Shown here one piece after another: positions 35,997 through 43,833 of a stretch of DNA of 64,000 nt (position 1 is its first letter; each line of letters begins with the position of its first letter). The notes under the pieces were generated by a model. The model ran no database searches and was not told where the DNA came from. It worked only from the letters and a program-made list of their open reading frames with translations. The stretch is from Zopfochytrium polystomum (lineage: Eukaryota > Chytridiomycota > Chytridiomycetes > Chytridiales > Chytridiaceae): assembly GCA_025765615.1 (NCBI GenBank), contig JAIVFJ010000012.1:434001-498000 (forward strand), read 5' to 3'. A program made the translations under genes and the position numbers.

Positions 35997-36458
35997 TTAC
36001 AACCCTCTCAATCTCCTTCCTACCTCTTCTATCAGTTTCACACACTTCATCCCCCTCACTGTCATATTTATCTCTTTTCCATCCCTTTCTTCCCATATTG
36101 CTGCCATCCCTTCTCTCCTCGTCGACCAACTCTTCCACCTTATACTTTCCTTCACTTCTTCTTTCACCTCCACTCTTCCCCTTTCCAATTTTATTCCCGT
36201 CTCCCTTTCCCACTTCAACTTCTCTTCTATACTCCACTCCACTTCTCCCACATATCTCATTATCATCCCCACTATCTCCATCAGAAACTTCATCACTCTC
36301 ACCTCCTCTTTCTTCATCACCTTCTCCATCTCTTTCTCCTCTCGCTTCCTTTCTTTCTTCTCTTTTCTGTGTTTACAACACTTTTTCTTTCCATCACGCG
36401 ACTTCACTCCACACACTGTTCCTTTCTTGGCTCCTCTCTTGAACTTGTAGTCGCACAT
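35997..36458 (-). CDS. viral-type zinc-finger protein, paralogue 1
   Basis: 153 aa from the ATG at 36458 (MCDYKFKRGAKKGTVCGVKS). It has the same N-terminal Cys/His motif as its neighbour (CDYKF...VCG...KKCCKH). A basic Lys/Glu/Arg helix follows, then EEKLKWERETGIKL shared with paralogue 2. The C-terminus is unrelated to known domains. It forms a tandem cassette with paralogue 2, each with its own promoter motif and terminal hairpin. Confidence 0.65.
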   Translation of the reverse strand: MCDYKFKRGAKKGTVCGVKSRDGKKKCCKHRKEKKERKREEKEMEKVMKKEEVRVMKFLMEIVGMIMRYVGEVEWSIEEKLKWERETGIKLERGRVEVKEEVKESIRWKSWSTRREGMAAIWEERDGKEINMTVRGMKCVKLIEEVGRRLRGL

Positions 36459-36500
36459 CCTTTGCTCTCTTCTAAGTCCTCTCAAAATTCAATTTTTCCT

Positions 36501-36621
36501 CCGCCAAGACCTTCTTTCCTCTTTGTCACGTGACCTTTCTTCGACCTCCCACCTCTTTCTCGAGCTCAATTTTCAATTTTTCTACGCCACGACCTTGACC
36601 TTCTCTTCACTGTCACGTGAC
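36501..36621 (-). promoter_or_regulatory. promoter region of paralogue 1 with two CACGTG palindromes
   Basis: CCGCCAAGAC at 36501-36510, followed upstream by two copies of the 10 bp palindrome GTCACGTGAC (36525-36534 and 36612-36621), a bHLH-type site. One more copy sits before the 60443 gene. Confidence 0.55.
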
Positions 36622-36660
36622 CTCTTCTTTCTCTTCACTCGTTCCTCTTTCTGTCATAAA

Positions 36661-36705
36661 AAAAAAGCTCTTCGCACTGCTGGCTGCAATGCAAAGAGCT
36701 TTTTT
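36661..36705. terminator. 12 bp stem-loop with T-tracts on both strands
   Basis: Perfect arms AAAAAAGCTCTT (36661-36672) and AAGAGCTTTTTT (36694-36705). The inner stem GCA-c-TGC / GCA-a-TGC keeps the TGGCT apex of the other two hairpins while the outer stem differs by compensating changes. The gene it once ended was probably cut off by the gypsy insertion at 36731. Confidence 0.72.
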
Positions 36706-36730
36706 TACTCTCCTCCTCTCTTCTCTCACT

Positions 36731-37038
36731 TGTTATGAATCACCCTCTGGAAACCTCTGGAACCTTCTAGAACATTCCTTCATGGAACCTTGTGGAACCT
36801 TCTGGAACCTTCTTTGCTTTCCTGACTTGTCTTGTTGTCATTGGTATCATTGGTATCATTGTATTACTAATTGCTCTTTCTGGAACTTTCTTTGGGTCTT
36901 GACAAGGAAGACTCTCCAAAGGTATAAAAGGGGGATGGGGGACCTGTCCCATCCCTCAAGTGAATTATTGTTTCCAATACAATCGTCACTCCTCTCAGTT
37001 TCTTGTCTGCCATGTCCTGTCCTGCCATGTTCCTGACA
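36731..37038 (+). repeat. gypsy copy 3 5' LTR with heat-shock elements
   Basis: TGTTATGAATC...TTCCTGACA, 308 bp, about 45 bp shorter than the other LTRs because one block of GAA/TTC units is missing. TATAAAAG lies at about 36923. AAGTGAATTAT (36958-36968) is complementary to the PBS at 37041-37051. Confidence 0.9.
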
Positions 37039-37078
37039 TCATAATTCACTTCACCCTCTCCCACTACTCTCTGCCATC

Positions 37079-37879
37079 ATGTCTGACCCAAACAACACCT
37101 TCCCTGATGCAACTGCCTTCCAAGCCTTGATGGACCAATTACAAGCCCTTTCAAGACAGACACACCAACTTCAAGAACAAGTCCTTCACCAGCAGCACCA
37201 GCTTCAACAACACCTTCACCAACAAGAACATCAAGCTCTTCCCCTGCCCCAAGCCAACCAAGCAAGAGAGCCCAAGGTTCCCAGCCCTGACAAGTTCACT
37301 GGGCTGGCCAAAGACCTTAGGAACTTTATGGCCACTGTGGAGAATGTCATCCTTCTCCAACCTTCAAGATTTCCCAGTGAGCAAGTCAAGGTTCTTTTCA
37401 CAAGCACCCTCCTGTCTGGTCAAGCTCAATCATGGTACAGATCTCTCCCAAGCACACCCACCACCCTGCAAGAGCTCTGGGAGGGGCTGGAAGCTACCTT
37501 TGGTGACCCCGACGCATCTTGGACAGCAAGATCCAAGCTCAAGCATATCAAGCAAGGAAAGCAATCTTGTGTGGCCTACACCAACCAATTCAAGCAACTA
37601 GCCAGAGACTCTGGATACAATGATGCAGCTCTGATGGAGCTGTACCATGATGGTCTCCATGAGTCTATCCAAGACATGCTCTCCCAGTCTCTGCACATCC
37701 CTGAGACCTTGGAAGAGTACATTCTCCTTGCCATCAAGATTGACAACAGACTCTACTCCAAGAGGCTGAAGCAAAGACAAGTAGGAACTGCATCAAGACC
37801 TACCCCAGTCCCTCAAGCTCTTACAGTTCCTGAACCCATGCAAGTGGATGCATTTAGACACTTCCTAAGGGTCCTCTGA
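37079..37879 (+). pseudogene. gypsy copy 3 gag
   Basis: Matches intact gag through MQVDA. A small deletion near 37850 then shifts the frame and ends it (FRHFLRVL stop) before the zinc knuckle, whose sequence is still present downstream in another frame. Confidence 0.88.
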
Positions 37880-38058
37880 GCCAAGAGGAGAAAACAAGGA
37901 GGGCCCAGCAGGGACTGTGTTTCTACTGTGGCTCCAAGGAACACGCTGTCAAGGACTGCCCAAGGAAGAAGCACCGTCCAGGCTCACTGAGGGGCAATTT
38001 TCTGGACCCTCCTCCAAGCTGCCCCTGTTTCATCACCACCACCAGCACCACAAACACC

Positions 38059-38973
38059 TCAGATTCCAAGCCCCACCAACTCACCATGATAAGTCTTCAT
38101 TTCCTCATTTACTTCATCTGTATCTTCAGTTTCAGTTTCTGGAGTCCATTTCTCTTCCATTGGCTTTTCTACTAATTTTATTTCATAACCAGTTTCTTTT
38201 TTCACTGTTCTCTCTACTTCCAAGAGTAATTCGTCCATGTTTTTATCCCTTGCACTATTCTTCTCAATTGTTAGTCCATCAAACATTAATGTTCCTATTT
38301 CTAGATCCATTTCCTTGAACTTTTTATACATTACCATCAATATTTGATTTTCAATATCTTGCAAAACGTTTGCTAAAAATGATCCTTTTCTATTTTTTAC
38401 TTTATTTTTATTTACGTCTGACATTATTTTAGTATATTTTTCATCACCATCACTTAATATTGATCTTACCAATCCTCCTTTTCCATATATTAATCTATGC
38501 ATTTTTTGAATGTCCTCATTTTCAATATAACATACTTCGTCATTTAAAATGGAAAGAACTCTCTCCTTATCCAATCCATACTTTTTTAATACATCTTCTC
38601 TATTCTCCACATAGTTCTTTAGGAATTCGCTTTCCTTTTCTATTATTTTCTTCATAAATTGATGTAACAACACTGGATGGCAATTTTTTATATCAATATC
38701 TATGTACATTTCATTCATTATGTAATTCCTTACTTTTTTTGACATGTTTTGGTAGCCTTTGTCTGCATAAAGTCTTCCATAATCTTTATATTTTTCAGAA
38801 TCTTTATCTTTTCCATATGAATATTTCACCTTTGTCTTTGCTTTACATTTTCTCAAGTTATCATGTATTTTCAATGTAATATCTTCTCCTTCATCATTAA
38901 TTATAGGACCTTTGTATTTTAGTACTTGTTCAATTCTTTTAGTGTTCATTTTTTCTACTAATACTATATCCAT
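38059..38973 (-). pseudogene. TV-Pol-type (family A-related) DNA polymerase, 3'-truncated
   Basis: ATG at 38973 (MDIVLVEKMN). The frame is open for 304 codons, but the last 10 or so are gypsy sequence read in reverse, so the viral part ends at 38089. Residues 65-120 hold YGRLYADKGYQNMSKKVRN and the motif A-like DIDIKNCHP (92-100). Residues 230-236 hold MFDGLTI, matching motif C. This arrangement is known from the transposon/virus polymerases (TV-Pol) of virophages and polinton-like elements, where it serves genome replication. It is strongly AT-rich. Upstream, 90 bp separate it from the divergent small gene at 39064. Confidence 0.65.
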
Positions 38974-39024
38974 TTTACTTTTATGCTTTAAAAAGTAAAC
39001 AGAATATTTTTTCACTTTTTGAAC

Positions 39025-39040
39025 ACGCGTCAATTTAAAA
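39025..39040 (+). promoter_or_regulatory. ACGCG...TTAAA promoter motif, small gene 1
   Basis: ACGCG at 39025-39029 followed by AATTTAAAA, 39 bp before the ATG at 39064. The same pair occurs before small genes 2 and 3. Confidence 0.5.
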
Positions 39041-39063
39041 TTATTTCAATTTCTATATTTAAA

Positions 39064-39285
39064 ATGGATTGTCCTTTACATGACGAAATTATGTCCTTGT
39101 CTAAAACAGATTTTTTAAAAGTCTACCTCTTTGTCTCCAATGAATTCAATAAACGTAAAATGCTTCAACCTGACTCTACTAAATCTCTTATCTATAGAAT
39201 TCGCCACCCCAACCCTAGCTCTCACCCTAATAGTCACAGTAACACTCACGTTATTGCAGAAGAGGTTTCTCTGGTCCATTTCTAG
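39064..39285 (+). CDS. small viral protein family, member 1
   Basis: 73 aa (MDCPLHDEIMSLSKTDFLKV). It shares with members 2 and 3 the pattern L-SK-(S/T)DF-(R/K)--YL-V--EF----L-P------L-Y-(V/I)R-P, so the N-terminal 50 residues form a conserved, probably helical unit. The C-terminus here is His/Asn/Ser-rich. It is divergent from the viral polymerase gene. Function unknown; I recognise no named family. Confidence 0.6.
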   Translation: MDCPLHDEIMSLSKTDFLKVYLFVSNEFNKRKMLQPDSTKSLIYRIRHPNPSSHPNSHSNTHVIAEEVSLVHF

Positions 39286-39309
39286 TTATTTTTGGTTTAA
39301 AATGTCTAA

Positions 39310-39325
39310 ACGCGCACTAATTTAA
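39310..39325 (+). promoter_or_regulatory. ACGCG...TTAAA promoter motif, small gene 2
   Basis: ACGCG at 39310-39314 and AATTTAAA shortly after, 43 bp before the ATG at 39353. Confidence 0.5.
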
Positions 39326-39352
39326 ACATTTGTCTTCTTGAATTATGGTAAT

Positions 39353-39589
39353 ATGGAATCACCTCTTCAAGATCAAACACTAGCTCTTTCCAAGTCAGAC
39401 TTTTTGCGACATTATCTTTTTGTTGTCCAAGAATTTCAGAAGAGAAAAGCGCTTAATCCTACTGCAGTTGATAAACTAATGTACTTTGTTCGACATCCTG
39501 ATAAATTTCGGAAATTTTCAAAGAAACAATATCAGGGTAAGCGTCTTCCCATTCCTGACACTACTGTGTTTGATACATTTGTCAATTAA
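39353..39589 (+). CDS. small viral protein family, member 2
   Basis: 78 aa from the ATG at 39353 (MESPLQDQTLALSKSDFLRH); an in-frame TTG 15 nt upstream is less likely. The conserved core is SKSDFLRHYLFV-QEFQKRKALNP and LMYFVRHPDKF. The tail is basic (KFSKKQYQGKR). It is tandem with member 1 and followed by an AT-rich stem-forming element. Confidence 0.62.
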   Translation: MESPLQDQTLALSKSDFLRHYLFVVQEFQKRKALNPTAVDKLMYFVRHPDKFRKFSKKQYQGKRLPIPDTTVFDTFVN

Positions 39590-39609
39590 GAAATACCCAT
39601 CCCCCACGC

Positions 39610-39830
39610 AAAGATAATATATCAAAAAAATTTTCAAAAAAGTTTTCATATATTATTTCACAATAACCATTCTATTTATTTTCCTTTTGTGCGTTGAACA
39701 GACGTCCACACATTCTATTTCTCCATTAAATTACTCTCAAATATTATATGAGTTTCCTTCTATAGGCAAAATAATATATCAAAATATTTCAAAAAAATTT
39801 TCATATATTGTTTCACATAATTTCTTTCAG
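39610..39830 (+). repeat. AT-rich 3' repeat element R, copy 1
   Basis: Contains GAACAGACGTCCACACATTC near 39695-39715, shared with copies at 54195 and 54990. Two flanking ATATATCAAAAA...TTTTCATATATT blocks (39615-39655 and 39775-39815) can fold. Confidence 0.55.
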
Positions 39831-40065
39831 TGTTTCGCCCATTAGACTCTTAAAAACTTATGAAACCACAACACTCTCCCTTTTTTTGACATGCTTCCAT
39901 ATCAATCAGCATTTGCAAATGACTTTACCTCTCCATTTTTTTTCCCTTTGCATTTTCTCAGGTTATTATATTTTTGTTATATCTTCTCCCTTATCATTTT
40001 TATTTCCTTGCATTCAATTCTTTTAGTGTTCATTTTCAATCATTTTCTCGATATTTATGCACTGA

Positions 40066-40166
40066 ATTATCTAGGTGCAGTTCGAAATCCTGACAAATGT
40101 AAAGAGGACTCAAAAAGAACGTATGAGCTTAAAAAATCACTTCAAATTAATTTTACCAACTTTTGA
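40066..40166 (+). pseudogene. small viral protein family, 3' remnant
   Basis: AVRNPDKCKEDSKRTYEL resembles the (V)R(N/H)PD-- SK-- C-terminal half of members 2 and 3. The N-terminal half is not recognisable, so this looks like a fourth, decayed copy. Confidence 0.4.
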
Positions 40167-40717
40167 GAAATATTTATTTATTTTTTTTTTTTACATCTTA
40201 GTGTGACGCATGGACAAAGTCAAGTTGACAGGGAGGACATCGTTGTTGTGAGCAAGGTGGGCAATTGGTTGGCGTTCTGAAAGGACGCCTTGTCAAACAG
40301 ATTTTCAAAAGGGAAAAAAAAGAAAGGAAAAATTGAACAAAAGAAGCGATCCATCCCATGTAAGAACCTGCTCATCGCCCTCTCTCGACCTTCCAAAAGA
40401 TACCCTCTCCTGTGGCGGATCTCTTAATCGATCGCTTAGATCTTTCCAAAACAAATCTCTGTGACGATTTCCTTGATCTCTCTCGATCTCTCTCTCAATC
40501 TCTCCCTCGATCTCTCTCTCGATCTCTCTCTCCCTCTCGCATAACTTTCCAAATTCCTTTGACCGTTTCCTCTCAATCGCTCGATTCTCTCAATCCCTCA
40601 GCCTCTCTAGATCTTTCAATTATTCCAACTGAAACCCACTTACCTTCGTTGATCGTTCCATCTCAACCTTATCGAATTTACCTTGCAATCATCGTCGATA
40701 TTAACCAATCTCCTTTG
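40167..40717 (+). promoter_or_regulatory. 5' flank of the NLR gene with TCTCTCGA repeats
   Basis: The composition changes from AT-rich viral DNA to host-like sequence near 40200. A CT-rich run of TCTCTCGA/TCTCTCAA units occupies 40475-40545 and is probably promoter or 5' UTR. A reading frame crosses it but lacks an ATG until 40718. Confidence 0.5.
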
Positions 40718-42053
40718 ATGAATTTAGATTCGTCAACGGTGAGAACGACCACCCTACCTTGTCAAGCCAGTTCCTCCGATCCATCCCCGCTATCGCCAAC
40801 ACTCATCTCTTACTTCCAGACTCTGAAGAATGGCCAACCAAGTGACTGCTGGACTGTGATCTTTGTGTATGAAGGCATTGGAAGGAAGATCGGTGTACCT
40901 ACAGCCACTGGTTTCGACGGCTTGCTTCAGCTTGTTGCTGCCAAATTCCGGATCCCTGATGCCGTGGAGTTGCTTTACGTGGACCCCGCCACAAACGATG
41001 CAACAATCCTTGATGCAGATGATGATCTGTCCAACATGTTTACTCAGAATTATAAGTGGAAGGTAATTATTATGTCCTGTCTGCATTTTTCTGTCGTTCT
41101 GTTCGATTCAATTCTCACATTCTAAAACTTGAAAGGTTCTTGGTGCTGTGAAAGCTATCTCCACTGGGACTGTTGCTGGTTCTGCCGCAGCCACAAACAG
41201 CCCTGGACTGGCTGCTGCTCCTCCTACTGGATCTGTTGCTGCTACTGCAGGTGACATCTACGATAAAACTCTTGCACGCAAGAAAGGTGAGAAAGACGTT
41301 TCAGTTAGTTTTGTAAATGCAAACAATTGTCGTCTTTTATTTGTAGATAAATGGATCGAGCTCATTCCTGATGACTGGGAGTGCAAAAACAAAGTTCAAA
41401 CACATCCGTTTTTTATCAGGTATTTTTTTGTATTCTGCTTTTACCTACCCTTAAAACTCTGTTAGCTACCGGCAAGCATCTGAAGCGGCCTTTGCACAAA
41501 GTCTATTTGAAAGGATGAAGATCAACCTCTTGGAAGCTTACACTGGATCTGTCCTCCCTGAGGAGTCCAGACTGGATGGGAGACATGCGTTTTGGGATGC
41601 GGAATGCCTTTCTTACGCCGAGGAATGGGGGTATCAACTTCATGTCTGGACTGTTTCACTCGAAAGTCATCATTCTGCTGTGTTCCGATGAAAGTATGAA
41701 AAGGATGCTTGAGGCTGACAAAAAGCCTGACAACTGCTTGCTGGAGGTGAGATTATTTTCCATCAATATCACACGTGGTGACGCGTTCATTCAGTGGGAG
41801 CTTGCACGTCAAATGAAGAAAGAAAAAGGCCATGACATTCTGCCTGTCCTTCTTTCTTGCAGGGAAGATGGAACCCGCGCAAATGGCAAGAAGGCAAAGG
41901 TCTTGGTAGACTTCAGCACGTTTGATCACTCGAAGTTTCCTGCTGAACCTCATGCACACCCTCTGAGCCGGGACTCCAAACAGTGGCTGAAACTGTCAAG
42001 ATGATTTTGGAGCTGAATGGGCCAAAAGCAAACCCTGAGACTGATGTGATGAA
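40718..42053 (+). pseudogene. NLR segment: PB1-like and TIR domains (5 exons)
   Basis: Exon 1 encodes a PB1/ubiquitin-like segment (WTVIFVYEGIGRKIGV ... LLYVDPATNDATILDADDD). After a Thr/Ala-rich linker, exons 3-5 encode a TIR domain: FFIS-YRQASEAAFAQSLFE with the Ser codon split by an intron, AFWDAECLSYAEEW (the Glu aligns with the NAD-cleaving Glu of enzymatic TIRs), INFMSGLFHSKVIILLCSDE, then LLE-WELARQ across the next intron and DILPVLLSC. Introns are 44-73 nt. Two 1 nt frame shifts lie in homopolymers. Confidence 0.78.
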
Positions 42054-42111
42054 GTAATCAACTCTTTTTAATGTCTATCTTTCTTTGCATTGTACTGATC
42101 CTGTCATAAAG

Positions 42112-43480
42112 GATTGTGACTGAAGCCAGAGAAGTGTGTTGTCGCCGTTAGGCTGAATTGAAGAATCCTTCTCCAAGCCCAGATATTTCACTTTCCAGAT
42201 CTAGTTTGGCTGAATTGGAGAAATGGTTGTCTCCCCTGTCTGAAATCATGGATCTTGAGAGGGAAGCTCTCCTGAAGAATGTGCTTTCTGGATCTAGGCA
42301 GTGGCTGCTTGAGAGGGTGTTCAAGTTTTTGTCTCCTGACGATCCCACTGCGGCCAGCGTCAACAGAGTGATGTGGTTGAAAGGTGTGGCTGGAGTGGGC
42401 AAGTCGGTGATGGCTGCTATGGTCTCCAGGGAACTGCAGGCCCAGGGGATGCTTGGTGGCTTGTTCTTCTGCAAGCACGATGACGAGCGTCGCAGCAGTG
42501 CTCGAAACCTGGTCTTGACTCTTGTGTTTGGTCTTGCACGGTTCAACCTTCAGTTTGGAGAGATTCTGCTTGAAAGCAAGCAAGCCAATCCAGATATTCT
42601 GTCCAAATCAGTATTTGAGATGATGAAAGTACTGCTTGTTCAGCCACTGAAGAAAGTTGTTGATGCCAAGAAGCTGGATATACCTGTGGTCTTGGTTGTT
42701 GATGCCCTTGATGAATGCAGTGTTATTGGGAAGAGGCATGAGATTCTTTCAGTATTTCAGGAACTGGACAGGCTGCCTCCTGATAATGTGAAGATGCTGG
42801 TGACTGGACGCCCTGAATTAGATATTGTGAATGCCTTTAAGAATATTCCATTTGAGGAGATTGAGCCAACGGCAGAGGAGAACACCCAGGACCAGATTGA
42901 GTTCACAAAAGATTTCCTTAGATCCTTGAATGCTGAGCAATCTGTTGTTGATGAGGGATCAGAGATTCTGGTGTCAAAGTCCGCTGGAATTTTCATCTGG
43001 CTTGTGACTGCTTGCACTTACCTGAAGAATTCCCATGCTGAAGAATTTACTATTGAGCAAATTAAAGACCTTCCTGAGGGTGACAAGATGGATGGAAGCA
43101 TTGACTCGATGTATGACAGAATATTCAATGGCATCCTTCAGTCCATCAGAGGGAGTCATTTGGAAACTCTTCTTCGTGCTGTGTTGTCGATCATAGTTCT
43201 AGCCTATGAACCCCTGACTGCTGCAGCAATCGTATCTCTACTGGACGAGGAGGAATCTGAAAATGTGAAGAGGTGCATCCGGATGCTTGATCCTATTCTT
43301 GTGCTCGATGGTTCCAGCAGGAAAATTAGGATATTCCACAAATCTGTCAAGGACTATCTGACAAGCTCATCGCGATGCAAGCTGTCTCTTCAGATTGACC
43401 TGAAAAGTAGCCACTCTGAATTTGCAAGGCTGTGCATCAGTGCAATGAACAAAAATCTGAAATTTAATATGTGTGACCTG
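42112..43480 (+). pseudogene. NLR segment: NACHT ATPase
   Basis: P-loop WLKGVAGVGKSVMAA (around 42375-42420), Walker B LVVDALDECS (around 42690-42720), sensor-type MLVTGRPELD, and the NACHT-associated helical region ending LDGSSRKIRIFHKSVKDYL, typical of fungal NACHT-WD40 proteins. The exon is open from AELKNPSP to the gypsy 1 junction (NMCDL), after a TAG that shares its frame. The spliced start at 42112 follows a 58 nt intron. Confidence 0.85.
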
Positions 43481-43833
43481 TGTCAGGAACAGGGCAGGAC
43501 AGGACAAGGCAGACAAGGAACTGAGAGGAGTGATGATTGTATTGGAAACAATAATTCACTTGAGGGATGGGACAGGTCCCCCATCCCCCTTTTATACCTT
43601 TTGAGAGTGTTCCTTGTCAAGACTCCAAGAAAGTTCCAGAAAGAGCAATTAGTAATACAATGATACCAATGATACCAATGACAACAAGACAAGTCAGGAA
43701 AGCAAAGAAGGTTCCAGAAGGTTCCACAAGGTTCCATGAAGGAATGTTCTAGAAGGTTCCAGAAGGTTCCAGAAGGTTCCATGAAGGAATGTTCTAGAAG
43801 GTTCCAGAGGTTTCCAGAGGGTGATTCATAACA
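43481..43833 (-). repeat. gypsy copy 1 3' LTR with heat-shock elements
   Basis: 353 bp, TGTTATGAATC...TTCCTGACA on the minus strand. Its GAA/TTC array lies at about 43708-43815. The PPT (minus AAAAGGGGGAGATGA) is at 43834-43848. Confidence 0.94.

Larger units (their letters stand above)
36731..38088 (+). mobile_element. gypsy copy 3, 3'-truncated
   Basis: 5' LTR (36731-37038), PBS, gag and the first part of the pol leader match the other two copies. Homology stops at 38088, right at the pol TCACCATG position, where viral polymerase sequence begins. It lacks protease onward and the 3' LTR. Confidence 0.9.
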
